64,000 nucleotides of DNA, from the NCBI GenBank assembly GCA_033675265.1, contig JAUJYZ010000215.1, forward strand, positions 62,001 to 126,000. Direction: 5' to 3'. Of this stretch, positions 48,579 through 60,646 are shown one piece after another. The position numbers and the translations under genes were made by a program. Source of the DNA: Actinostola sp. cb2023. Lineage: Eukaryota > Cnidaria > Anthozoa > Actiniaria > Actinostolidae. Within the stretch, counting starts at the first letter, position 1. Each line of letters begins with the position of its first letter. The notes beneath the pieces were generated by a model that was not told the origin of the DNA, did not search any database, and was given only the letters and a program-made list of their open reading frames with translations.

Positions 48579-51500
48579 TTGTTCAAAATTTCAGAAATAA
48601 TGCCATTATCTTGGAATCGATGTATAATCTGTCAAAAAAGTACAGCAGAAGAGCTAAGGTGCCCATTAAGAGCATGTGGAGCTCAGCTTGATGCCAGGTG
48701 TGTTTATAGCTCGTTTCTACAGAATGTTTCTGAGTTTAACTCGCTGGATGCCCTGCCTATCAGTCTTTCTCTGCCGCTTGACATTAATGTTGATGTTTTG
48801 ATTGCAAAAGCAGCTTCATGGCACAAATCATGCCATTTACAATTTAGTTCATCTAAACTAAACAAAAGAAAAGAAAGAGAAGCTAGGAAAAGAGGAAAGG
48901 AACAAGCAGAGCCAGAAGATGAGGAAGTCCAAGCATCGAAAACACGGAGACTGTCTTCTCACAACAAAGAGAACTGTATATTGTGTGGTCAGGGTGGCCA
49001 ACTTCATGAAGTCACTACTTTCGCCACTGATGAGAAACTCCGCCGTATGATAACAGAACTTCAAGACACCACTCTCTTACCTAAAATTTCTGGGGTTGAC
49101 CTCATGGCAGCTGAAGCGAAATACCATTTGAAATGTATGACAGACTTGCGAAACCGCTACAAAGGTCACATATCGAGAAAACGACAAGAATCGTGTGAAA
49201 AAGAAGATGAGAAAGTAAAGGAGTCTCAGGCCTTTATCGAGTTGATTGAATATATTGAGAGTTCTGTTGACAATGACAAGTTGTTGTTTCTGCTTTCCGA
49301 GTTGCATTCACTCTATGTAAGACGACTTGAAACCTTAGGCGTTCACAAACAAGTAAATAAAACTAGACTTAAAACCTCTTTATTGGAAAACTTCCCAGAA
49401 GCTCAAGAGCAAAATGATGGTAAAAATGTTGTCATAATATTCAAGAAAGCGATTCATGGCATGCTCAAAGAAGCAGTTCAGCAAAGAGATTTCTCAGAGG
49501 ATGCTGTGATTTTAGCTAAGGCTTCAGCAATTGTACGCAAAGACATGTTTGGCTGTAAAGGCTTCATATTTTCTGGAAGTTTTACGGAAGACTGCCAGGA
49601 AAAGTCTGTGCCTGCTAGTCTAAAATCATTGGTATCAATGATATTAAGTGGGGTGAACATTGAGAACACTGAAGCACAAGAATCCCAACCATGTTTAACA
49701 GTGTGCCAGACTATTATTTTCAATGCCAAGGAATGATCAACGGCAAAGTCAAAAACCGGCCAGACACGGCATACCAAAGCACGCGAACCACCTCTTCCTT
49801 TGTACATTGGATTTAAAGTGCACGCAATGACAAGGAGTAGGACACTCATAGCCAAGCTGTATCAGATGGGAATATCGGTATCTTACAGAAGGATCATGGA
49901 GTTGGAGGACATGCTTGCTACGTCAATTAGTGAGCGCTTTGAAATGGACGGCTGTGTGGCACCTGCTTGTTTGAGAAAAGGAGTTTTTACTATCGGAGCT
50001 CTTGATAACTTAGATCACAATCCTAGCTCGACGACGGCAACCTCGTCATTCCATGTCACTGGCATTAGCATGTTTCAGTTACCAACAGAGCATAATCCTG
50101 GCGAGGAAAGGCCCCCAGTGACTTTACCTCCACAGGGAACAGGGCATTCTCTCCCAGAGGAATATGCTACTGTTCATCCTGTGGAGTTAAACACTAATAA
50201 GGCAGCTGTCCCAGTGTGTGAGATGAAGGAAGCAGCGAGTTGTATGGCTGAAGTGAAACAAAGTGAGGAACGTTGGGTGGAGCATTCGCTTGTAAAATTA
50301 GACGAAGAATTTGTTACTTCTGGTGATACAGTGACTTGGGCAGCATATCACGCTTCAAACCAGACAGAAGAGGACCCACCTGCTTTGACTGCGCTACTTC
50401 TCCCCTGTTCTACGAAAAGGCGGCAACCCCAGCGATGGTCAAGCACGGTATGGATGTCTTAAAGCAGGCTATAACCTTTCTCAACCCGGATCAGGTTCCC
50501 ATCATGGCCGTTGACCAACCTCTCTTTGCGTTAGCGAAGATGGTTCAGTGGAAGTGGCCAGCCTCACATGGAGAGCAAGCATATGTTGTCATGCTAGGTG
50601 GCCTGCACATCGCAATGGCACTATGGAGTGTGCTTGGCGATTTGCTAGACGGATCTGGCTGGACTGTCGCCTTGAGTGAAGCTGATGTGGCCTCGTCTGG
50701 TGTGGCGGATTCCTTCTTGAAGGCGAGTCATCTAACAAGAACTAGGTATGGTACGTGAAGTGCTAATAAATAAGGTAACTGTACATACATCCTTTAAGGT
50801 GACCATCAGATTGATTGTGGTATAGCGTTTACAAACAAGTTGTTATAATTGCAGTAGGTTGCGATTTAGTGCGCTATGTCCGGCGGAATCTGCTATCTCT
50901 GTAGGGGAACATTAATCTTGTGAGTCTATAATTAGAGTGTTGCACAGAAGAACCCCATTGTTATAGTAAGTAATGGCAGGTATTTGAGAAAAGCAATGAT
51001 TTATTTTAAGGCATGCTCATCAAGTCACCGTTCTGGCTCTTCACAAACTAAAGAGAGAGGCATTTTCCCAGTGCGCTGATGAGACATCAATATCTACATG
51101 GGAGGAAGTGAGGAAGAGAAGAAGCCCGACGTTTTTCTTCTGGGATTCAATCATAAAGTATGAGACACTGGTGTTGCTCGTTATACGCGCACACCGGCAG
51201 CGTAACTTCAGCTTGTATGTCGAAGCCCTGGAAGAGCTGATACCTTTATTCTTTGCTCTCGACCACATTAACTATGCACGATGGACCCCTATACATATTC
51301 GTGACTTGAAATCTCTACCAGACAGCATCGCAAAGGAGTTTCAGAATGAAGGTCACTGGGTATTGTCTAAAACAGGCAATAAGTTTTCTGCTATCCCCTT
51401 TGACCAGGCGCATGAACAGGAAAACAAGGTTGTCAAGAGTGTAGGTGGCGCAGTTGGCCTTACAGAGAATCCGGTAGCCTTTAGGTAAATATGGAAATCC

Positions 51501-54030
51501 ACTGTACAAAAATGTATACTTTGTCTTAATACTGCTTATCAAAAAGTCTTTCATGAACAAATGAACAATTTGTTTTATACCACAACAGAAACGTTTCTTG
51601 AATTCTGATTGGCTGACAGACATTGGCAAAGATTACTGCGGATTGCGTCATCAAAACAGCGAGCGCGCAAAAATTGCCAGGAAAATCGTTAAGTTGTGCA
51701 TGCGCTGGTCATACTTTTGCTCGACTTTTTTGTTGTGGTATAACACAAATGACATCAGATTTGCCGTGGTATGTCCTCTTATATACCACGAAGTACACCA
51801 TCAACTGATCAAAATCAAAATATACTGTGGACGCACTCGGCTTGCTTAGCGAATCCACAACATTTTGACAAGCTGATGACACAATTCGTGGTATATAAGA
51901 GGACATCACGCATACCACGGCAAATAAGAGGCCATTTGTTTTATTATCGTTTTATTTTCAGACGATGGATGCTTTCAGGACCTGAGACAACGAGAATTCT
52001 ACATCAATTTGAGGAGCAATATCTAGAAGATGGTGAGTCCTGTGATCATCCAAATCATGAGATGGAACTAAGTGCACAAAAGACGTTCAAGCAGCAGGTG
52101 AACAATCTGGTAGATGTGATTAGGAGGATGGGGAACCCTTTTCTGGATGACTTCCCAGAGCTAGTTACACTAGACAGCAGAGATTGCATGGATGCTGCTG
52201 TAGCCAAGGCAGTGGTTAACCTTGAGCATCTTGGAAAGACGCAGTACCAGGATTTTGTGAAGGCAGTTATCAAGGACAGGACGACCTCAATAAGCAATCC
52301 CATTAAGAAGAACAAGCTCCCCCTTTATGGGAAACAGCCCTCGCGCACCAAATCCAAGCAGTCGAAGACAATCGCGGTACTACAGAACAATGTCGCCCTT
52401 TTTGCACAATTGTTCATCGCAATGCAGAGTCGCAATGCTGACCTCGAGGAATTCTTCAGCCATGAAGTACAGCCATTCCCTCCCTCATTATCATAATTTG
52501 GTAATCTCCGTTGCCAAGTATGAAGTCCGAGCTTCTGAAGTGCATTGCCCAGCCACGACAGCCCGAGCCTCCAACTCGGTTTGACTGCAGGATCTGTGAT
52601 GGTGCTGTTATTGTCCATTGTCTTCCGGTGACTGGGGCGATCACCTTCGATGACTACGCAGAGAACGTCTTCATTCCTTATATCCGCAGTCAGAGTAGCA
52701 GACGAGTGGACGTTGTTTGGGATACCCGATAGCCTGAAAGAATCCACACGAGAAAAGATAGGGAAGGGCGTGCGTCGTAAAGTTTCAGGTGGCACCAAGC
52801 TCCCGCCGAACTGGATGCAGTTCCTGCGTGATTCAGTAAACAAGGAAGAACTGTTTGCATTTTTGACGTCTAAGGTTGCTGCGTACAACTGGCCAGAGGG
52901 GAAGACGGTCTACGTGACATCAGGTTTTTACTATGATAACATCCTTATCATTTCATTTATATAAAGAACGAAAATCAGATTCATTATATTAAGTATCATG
53001 CCAACTACTATGTATAATCTATATCTTTTAGGGATTTCTGTGATCTCCATTGGCTCGGACAGATCCATGCCTGAATGTAACCACGAGGAGGCAGACACAA
53101 GGATCGTCGTCCATGTTCTCCATGCCATTCAAGTTGACCAATCGCAATCTGTACTGGTCAGAACCGTCGATACGGATGTCATTGTTATCTTGATAGGAAA
53201 GTTCCACCATCTCAAAGCAATCCAGCCCGACTTGGACTTGTGGGTGGCGTTCGGAATGGGACGCAACTTTTCATTCATCAGCGTCAACATCATTTGTGCT
53301 GGTCTAGGTGAAGCGCGATCTAGATCCCTACCCGTTTTTCACGCACTGAGTGGCTGTGATACCACCTCATCCTTCTATGGGAAAGGCAAGAAGTCCGCCT
53401 GGCAGGCATGGGAGCTGTATCCAGACGTAACCCCGATATTCGAGTTTCTTGCTAATAACCCCTTCCATCAGATGACGGTGGATTCTGACCGTTTCAAGCG
53501 AATTGAAAGGTACACAGTCATCCTATTCGACAAGTGGAGCTCTTTGGATTGCATTAACAATACAAGAATGGAGCTCTTCTGTAAGAACAGAGCTATGGAC
53601 AAGCTTCCACCAACGCAGGTAAACATGACAGCTTTCTAAGCTTTTCCATCCGCTTTTTTCTTTCCTAACCGTTTCTTCATCTGTGAATTTCTATCATTAC
53701 CGTTAACATCATTACAATTTAGATTACATTTTGCTCTAAAGGATGCCCTTCTACAACATGTCCATCGCTCAATCTTCCAAGCTGGAATCTGGACAACCAG
53801 TGAGCACTCTCAGCAGGCAGTACCATCTCCAGATCAGTTTTCTTGGAAAAGAGAGGGTGGTACATGGGTCCCGAAATGGATTAGCATTCCCGAAGTTTCG
53901 AAGGCATGCAGTGAGCTCATCAAGTGTACTTGCAAAGGTGTATGCACAAGATGCAAGTGTGATAAGGCGTCTTTGGAGTGCACACTGCTATGTAGATGCA
54001 AATGTGTGAACAGTGTAAACAATTCCTAAA
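48579..54030 (+). pseudogene. Large CXC-domain transposon protein, frame-broken
   Basis: Exons follow in order. 48579-49736: zinc-ligand pairs CIICQKSTAEELRC and CILCGQGGQLHEVTTF, then a charged helix. About 49740-50750: LYIGFKVHAMTRSRTLIAKL, then MAVDQPLFALAKMVQWKWPA. About 51005-51486: EALEELIPLFFALDHINYAR and HEQENKVVKSVGGAVGLTEN. 51960-52470. About 52560-52925: EWTLFGIPDSLKESTREKIG. 53035-53618: CNHEEADTRIVVHVLHAI, RTVDTDVIVILIGKF, FHALSGCDTTSSFYGKGKKS. About 53722-54027: a CXC (tesmin-like) end, CTCKGVCTRCKCDKASLEC. The DTD and EEADTR acidic motifs look nuclease/transposase-like. Frame breaks lie near 49736 and 50395. Superfamily not recognised. Confidence 0.55.
51762..51924. repeat. Palindromic MITE inside an intron of the CXC gene
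   Basis: TTTGCCGTGGTATG plus CCTCTTATATACCACGAA at the left are mirrored by TTCGTGGTATATAAGAGG and CATACCACGGCAAA. Confidence 0.8.
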
Positions 54031-54419
54031 AAGTCATATTTTAATTACCTTCGACAGGAGCACAGTCTAATGACCTAAACAAAGTAAAATATGATCTTAA
54101 TCGCGCATCTGTTAGGGAATTATAATTGTGCCTGTGTGATATAACCGAGTTGGGACTGGGTACTATTGTTTATAATGCTATTCGTTTGTGGCTTAAATGT
54201 TATGTAATAAGCATATTACATCACAACCTTGAAAACTAAATTTAAGCATGCTTTAAATTGATAAGTAATTATTAGTCTCTAGTATTGGCAGCGACGCTGA
54301 ACATGAGTGGAGACTGGGTACTAGTCAGTATCCTTGAAGAATTGATGTAAATAGAGTGATAATACCTAAACATGATCAATTAAGCCTCAAAACGCCATTA
54401 TTTTATTTGATCTAAGCCG

Positions 54420-54810
54420 AATGGGCTTGTGTCACCTGTCACGTGACTTTTTAAATTTTCACCAAAGGCAGACGAAAATATCATAACTTGAAAGAGCATA
54501 CTAAAATTAGTAAAAGTTGAAAATTTAAAAAGAATCAAACAAATAAGACAAAAGTTAAAGGCTTTCAAAGTTTCCCGCTTTGACAAGGATTTGTATGGGT
54601 TTTTCGCTTGGATGGCAAGCGTTGCCTTCCAACATACCGTTCCATACAAAAAAGGCAAAGTTTGAATGCCTGTAACTATTGCCCTATTTACTTACTTCCC
54701 TTCAAACTTTCCACTTTTACTAACTTTAGTATGCTCTTTCCAGTTATGGTATTTTCGTTTGTCTTCAGTGAAAATTTAAAAAGTCACGTGACAGGTGACA
54801 CAAGCTCATT
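54420..54810. repeat. ~390-bp palindromic MITE
   Basis: AATGGGCTTGTGTCACCTGT is mirrored by ACAGGTGACACAAGCTCATT. Both strands therefore encode nearly the same spurious peptide. It shares GAAAGAGCATACTAAAATTAG with the palindrome at 30712-30985. Confidence 0.85.
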
Positions 54811-54829
54811 AGACGAAAAAATCTCTAAT

Positions 54830-56220
54830 TTTCCAAGCTGCTCCTCTCGTATTTGACCACCAGTTATTGTAATGCGCATCTGAAAATTTTAGGATTGATA
54901 TTTGCGCAATATAAGTGAATAAATTATTATTAGTATAATTTTAGACTTAAATATCGAGTTACGCGCGCTCTGATTGGTCGACCGTCCAGTGATTATCACT
55001 GGTCCAGCGGTGATTATGAGGTTTGCTTTCTAAAATGGATGTCATTTTGGCTGCTATCGCGTAAATAAGCTATTGAAATGAAACAAAATTATATTTTGGA
55101 ATAAAAACAAAGAATTCTACAAAGACAGTCTCTTCAGGTTTCATTGTTTAACTAAAATTCAAAAGAAGTTGAAGTTTGTACGGCGATAAATTGATGAATG
55201 GAAACTGGAGCACGAAGTATAGCAAAGTCGAGCAAAATTTAATGCAGTTCTTGTCGTATTTTTGTACGGTTTCTTCGCTTTTTTCCGCCTAGAATATCAA
55301 AGATGGACTTTCCAGAGATACCAGAAACCAGTGTTTTCTCTTTAACACTTTCTTGCTGGAGAAAGAGGTAAAACTTTTCTAGACAGTTGGACATTATTCA
55401 CACATGGCCGTGAATATTGTAAATTTGTAATTTGTACATAGCTACAAGAAACGCTTCGTTAGTGTGCTGGACAGTTCCTCAGTTGATCTCATTATTAGTC
55501 CTACATTTCAACAAAGGATTTTACCCTTATAGATCTCAGAACGATTGAGTATGTGTTTGAGAAAACAGTTCAATAATATATTTTTTCTTTGTTTTCTTCG
55601 TAAGTTAATTGTACACAAACTTCCCGCCATTTTCGTTGCTTCTTGATGATATTGAGTTTGAAAACTGACAGCAAAAACGCAAGTTGGTAACACTTAAACG
55701 AGAAATAACAAGAAAAACTATGGGTCTGTGTTAAAATTGTGTTTAGCAAATAAAATTATTTTTTACCAACAAACAGACTGCTATTTAACTCAAAGTTTGA
55801 TGTTGTTCAAATCCACTCGATCGCTCTTTGACACTGTTTACTTTATTCGCTGAGCTGTAAAATGACATTTATCGAAAAATAGACTAGTTTTCCGTATAAT
55901 TTGAGAGCATGCAAATTCAGGAGATTCATTTTTCGTCTGCTAATGAAGCCACATGTTGATTCTCATAAGCAATTTTACTAGTTTGAGTAATTTCGATTCA
56001 CCTATCGCCATGTGTCGGTACGTATCAGTCGTTACGTACGTATTTTTTTTTTAAACCAGAAAGTAAAAAAAAATATCGAAAAAGGAATTAAAAATATCAG
56101 TTTTCTCTGATATTCAAGTCCAAAATTATACTAAAACAATTATTCACCTCAGGCTCAGTGATTATGGTGAATATTCACCTTGACTTCGTCTCGGTGAATA
56201 TTCACCGATAATCACTTCGC
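54830..56220. other. No recognisable gene
   Basis: Only unbiased ORFs. At 56138-56230, CAATTATTC, GGTGAATATTCACC and GAATAATTG arms form a small palindromic repeat just before the RecQ-like fragment. Confidence 0.45.
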
Positions 56221-56226
56221 CTTCGG

Positions 56227-56382
56227 CGAATAATTGTTAATTATTATTATTATTATAAAGTCTTCAAAAAGCATCGTGCTCGTGATATCTCCACTAGTGT
56301 CTCTCGAATAATTGTTAATTATTATTATTATTATAAAGTCTTCAAAAAGCATTGTGCTCGTGATATCTCCACTAGTGTCTCT
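56227..56382. repeat. 78-bp tandem duplication at the RecQ-like exon start
   Basis: CGAATAATTGTTAATTATTA through CACTAGTGTCTCT occurs twice (56227-56304, 56305-56382), with one visible difference (GCATCGTG/GCATTGTG). The second copy is read into the helicase frame. Confidence 0.9.
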
Positions 56383-57165
56383 AATGAAAGACCAAGTCAA
56401 CTTTCTCTCATCAAAGGGCATTAAAGCGGCTTTCCTTGGGGAAGAGAAAGGAGAGTTTCAAATAATATATGGCTTCCCCGAGACATTTCTTTCAAACAAG
56501 CGCTGGCGCAATATGTTGTCAAGCAAAGTGTATAAAAGTAATTTAAGTTTGGTTTGTGTCGACGAAGCTCACTGCATCTCCCATTGGGGGTTTTCTACCA
56601 AGAAAAGTGAAAGAGCTTTCCGCATTTGGTTTGGAAGGATAAACGAAATTCGTTATTTGGTGAAAGTCCCTCTATTACTTGCACTCACCGCAACTGCCAT
56701 AGTAAAGACTCGAAAAACATTGAATTATGTGTTGAGGTGAGAGGCAGTGATCCCAGAATTACATTCAAGAGTCTAATTGATGAGTTAAAGATGAAGACAA
56801 CTCAGTGTCCCAGGGTAATTATTTACTGCCCAAGGATAAGAGTCGTTTCCTCGATTGATGGTGTGTTCCAAGCAGAACTTGGTGATGATATGTATGCAGA
56901 CGATGGTATCAATGACCCTTATAAGAAGCACTTAGTTGAGATGTACCATGCCCGTATAGATGTGCAAAATAAAGAACACATCTTAAATTCATTCTCAGAA
57001 GACAATGGTTGCATAAGAATATTATGTGCACCCATTGCGTATGGAATGGGCATAGACTGTAAAGGAGTGAAAACAGTTATTCACTATGGACCTCCCCACA
57101 ACCTGGAAGCTTATTTACAAGAAAGTGGAAGAGCTGGTCGCAGTGCTGAAGAAGACTGTAAACCT
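56333..57165 (+). pseudogene. RecQ-like helicase fragment
   Basis: Two frames are present. The first has SIVLVISPLVSLMKDQVNFL (motif Ia region), VCVDEAHCISHWGF (DEAH box, motif II) and LLALTATA (motif III). The second has CPRVIIYCPRIRVV (motif IV), ILCAPIAYGMGIDCKGVKTV (motif V) and HNLEAYLQESGRAGRSAEED (motif VI). The Walker A segment is missing at the left, and the frame changes near 56735. It resembles the short RecQ-like genes that are multicopy in invertebrate genomes. The catalytic core is incomplete, so it is inactive. It is cut on the right by the repeat-ended element at 57180. Confidence 0.8.
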
Positions 57166-57179
57166 AAATTCGCCGATCG

Positions 57180-58437
57180 TTTGAGCGTTAAACGATATTT
57201 CGGTTGACTGGAACCGATATTTCGCTTTTCCCAAACGATATTTTGGCTACCTCCAACCGATATTTCATTTGACTGTTCGTACCCGATATTTTTGTAACCG
57301 AAATATCGTTTGCAATGTACACATTGAGTTTTTTCTCGAGACGGATCTTTGTTGTTTTTAAAGCTTTTAATGTCGGTATTCGAATCGATGACCATTGGTT
57401 AGACGTTAAACGGGCAAATAAACGGGTGCTAACGCTTTTTCAGACAGTTTAGCGGTTTGCTAAATCGTCCTATAACGGTTTTACTGTCGTTTTGCTGAGG
57501 TGTTTTTGATTGCTCCGGCTAAAAATGAAGCGGGTTGGTAAAAAGTTGTTGTAGATTTTCACGTGCTCACACATCATGTGTCAATCAAGTGTCTCACACA
57601 TAACATTCTCACGTGTACGCTAATGAACCTAAGATTTTAGAACTGATAATGCCAAAAGTTGGTGGGAAAGACGTTTCATCGGGCCATCGATCGTCCCTTT
57701 GGTGGATAAAAATGAATGGTAAAGCGAACTAATATTTATTTTGAAAGCAATTTTAGAACATCACTGTTGAGAAATCAAAAGAACAGAATTCTAGTGGTGA
57801 ATCTATTTTCCTGAACGGCAAAAGCACAAAACAACACACGGCTGCGAGGAAGACTTAACATGCCGGTAAATAATGATCGTATCAGATCGTCATTCACCTC
57901 ACAGTAAACATTGTTTTTAAATATCGAGAATTGTGAGCAGAATTCATAGATCACAATGTAAAGTAATTCAAATCATAGATCAATAAAAAAAACTCGTGAT
58001 TTCCATAGAAACCCGGCCGGTAAGAAAAAATATGGATTGATTCAATCGCCCCACATCAGATCATCGTTAATGAAAGCATTCGCCATACTGACCGTATTTA
58101 AAGCATAATTCATAGATCACAAAGTAAATATAACACACTACAGTCATCCAGTAATTGGAAGACGTGAATTTTAAGGAGACGTTAAAAGTGAACTGTTCAG
58201 TGTGGTGAATTCAATAAATGTACAGTTTACATTTCGGTTATTACCGAAATATCGCCTAACCGAAATATCGCCTAACCGAAATATCGCCTAACCAAAATAT
58301 TGGTTTGACTCAACCGATATATCGGATAGCTCCAAACGATATTTCGGTTGAACATTGTCTAACCGATATTTTGCATAAACGATATATCTGCATTCTGACG
58401 AAATATCGGAAGTCGTGAAGATATATCGTTTCAGAGC
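57180..58437. mobile_element. Non-autonomous element with CGATATTTCGG-type terminal repeats
   Basis: Both ends are clusters of short units in both orientations: AACGATATTTCGGTT, AACCGATATTTC and TAACCGAAATATCG, about six at the left (57180-57315) and about eleven at the right (58230-58437), including four tandem CCGAAATATCGCCTAA units. The outermost ends GAGCGTTAAACGATAT and ATATCGTTTCAGAGCG are inverted matches. The interior has no gene. Confidence 0.6.
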
Positions 58438-58443
58438 GTGAAA

Positions 58444-59190
58444 AACTTTCTGGCTGTACTGTACATCTTTAGCCACTTGCAAATCTTCAGGGGCTACTGG
58501 ATGTAGGTAGGATGTTGTGTTGTATGTTTCGGACAATAAATAAATAGTGTCTGGATGACCATGTGGTGAATATTCATTTGTAGAAGGGCGAATCTTGTGG
58601 AGATTCCATTGCTTAGCGACAAGTTGCAATTCCTCCTGCAGAAGTGGCATATAACAGAACCGTAAACATTCGACATGCAAAGGGTCAGTATCGTCAAAAA
58701 GTCCTTGGTCTTTGAGTTGCCTGAAGCAGTTTATCCACCAATTGGTCTCGGTTTTTCGAAAATGTGCCCACCAGCATTCTATCCTCTGATTTGAAACAGA
58801 ACGTCCAAAAAAGAAAACTTTTCCCCACAAAATTCATCATGATCCTCACGCCTAAAAAAACGCTGCATCCCAGCCACATGAACATTTTCTGTACCTTCAT
58901 CACCGCGGCATATATGTGGACACCCACCCAATTGCTTGATGCATTCGTAGACGTTTTAGGCGATTGTGCGAGGATTCTTGTTAGAGGAATCAACCTCAAG
59001 CCAAAGAATACGGCAGATATAGCCGTAAGGATTGAGTTTATCATAACCGTCGATATGCCAAATGTAATTTGGCCCCTTTGAACGGTATTGTCGTATTTTT
59101 AATCTGTTTCGTGATTTTATTATAATTCGGACTGTTTCTCTGTTCACTACTAGCCCATAGTCAAGTTTCAGTCTTTGATGCATTTGACGG
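58444..59190 (-). pseudogene. Integrase-core transposon fragment
   Basis: Minus-strand frames, from the 5' side, carry LDYGLVVNRETVRIII, then GPNYIWHIDGYDKLNPYGYI with the first catalytic aspartate, LWLEVDSSNKNPRTIA, a degraded middle, and SVSNQRIECWWAHFRKTETN with the glutamate region, then GLFDDTDPLHVECLRFCYMP and AKQWNLHKIRPSTNEYSPHG. This is the rve-like integrase core found in uncharacterised invertebrate and fish transposon proteins. Three frame changes leave it non-functional. Confidence 0.65.
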
Positions 59191-59328
59191 TAACCTAGTG
59201 AGCTCCCACTTGAACTTAATTATTGTTCAACCAGTTACAACATCTTCCAAATTGCTGTAATTTCGCCGTTTAGCCAGGCCTTTTCTTGAAAGAATACGTT
59301 TCAGATGTTGCAAATTGAGCTGTATACG

Positions 59329-59762
59329 CCTTATGCACGAGTGCTAATTTTCGAGACCAGAATACTATAATATTTTGACATAAAAATAACCACTGCCATC
59401 TGAAAAAGCAATTATTCATCAATATTTTTGGAAAATTTCAAAAGTATTGGATAAAATCCCGCGAAGATATCGTAAATGACATTTATAGAGTTTAGTATGG
59501 GATTTTATTTCAAGGTTTAACACGTTCCACTAAAAGAAGAGATTTATATAAGATAAGTGTAAAAGTTTTAGGGCAAAATGACATGTCCTTGCGGAGTTAT
59601 GAACGTTTTTAATTCTGAAAATACATCAGAACGAGGCTGTGTACGCATGATAGCAAAATCCCATACTAAACTCTATAAATGTCATTTACGATATCTTCGC
59701 GGGATCGTATCCAATACTTTTGAACTTTTCCCAGAATATTGATGAAGGACGCGTGCATAAGG
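59329..59762. repeat. ~434-bp palindromic MITE
   Basis: CCTTATGCACGAGTG plus TATTGGATAAAATCCCGCGA at the left are mirrored by TCGCGGGATCGTATCCAATA and CGCGTGCATAAGG at the right. Inner arms include ATGACATTTATAGAGTTTAG and its complement. Confidence 0.85.
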
Positions 59763-59769
59763 TCTATTC

Positions 59770-60640
59770 CATGGTAAATGAAAAGAAAAATTAATATTTC
59801 AGCATAGTCGAATCCCAAATGGAAATACTGATCAATGAGTGAGTCTCCTAGAGTGGGAATATAATGAGGAAGAACGGCATTACAGTTTCCAAATGAAGCA
59901 ATAAAGACGATAATAAACAACAAAATGGCAACCATATTGACCCCATGTAATCCTTAGCTAACTCCACTGTACAGAAGTAACAGGGACACTACCACGTGTT
60001 TGACTTGACGATAATGACCGCTAACATTATAATGTTATAACTCAAGATAACTCACAATTTACAGTTATCACTCACAATTTACAGCTTTAGTTATTTACAG
60101 TCATTTACAGTTGTAACTCACAATTTCAGTTACAAGCTGCCACAACATTATGCGATAACTATTTTCAACGAAGAAATAAGTTAAAAAAACATATATTGCG
60201 CATGGCCCTTACGGGCCACCGTATAAAATATTATATATAAGTACCTTTTGAACGATATTTTAATAAGAATTGGGAGAAGAAAAGCCCTTCTTGTTCTTGC
60301 ATGGTCGCCCTATTTTGGGGGTTCGTTCATTGACCGCTGACCAAATACATTTGTTTTTACCCACCCCTCCCTAAACAATTTTAGTCCGAAGATCGTACTT
60401 GATCACGGACATCGAATCGAGCTTGATTAAAATTATCCAAAACGTGTACAATCAAGAACGAGCTGGATGAATCGAGTATCTTGCCAGTATCTTTGACAAA
60501 CGTATACAATTAAAATCGAGCTCGATGAGAGAGAACGCATACGCCCGCGTATACGATCTAGATCGAGCTCGATTAGGGTCTTTCGTGTACGACCTATAGA
60601 TCGAGCTCGATTGGTGTCTTCAACAAGAGATCGTGTACGA
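59770..60640. other. Non-coding flank with GATCGAGCTCGAT repeats
   Basis: From about 60405 to 60620, units like ATCGAGCTCGAT and CGTATACGATCTAGATCGAG recur four to five times, often paired with GTGTACGA. They lie directly upstream of the pogo-like transposase and may be its subterminal repeats. No gene is seen. Confidence 0.45.
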
Positions 60641-60646
60641 TCTGGA

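Larger units (their letters stand above)
48354..54324 (+). mobile_element. ~6 kb transposon with CTAGTACCCAGTC termini
   Basis: CTAGTACCCAGTCCCACTC at 48354 is matched, inverted, by GAGTGGAGACTGGGTACTAG at 54305-54324, with one extra base. A third internal copy, GGGACTGGGTACTA, lies at 54151. The interval contains one multi-exon + strand gene. No target duplication is evident. A CAAGATGGCGGCGTC promoter-like site lies at about 48390, inside the left end. Confidence 0.6.

Noticed and set aside
54398..54856. Two opposing ORFs encoding nearly the same peptide
   Set aside because: They are the two arms of a palindromic MITE read on opposite strands.
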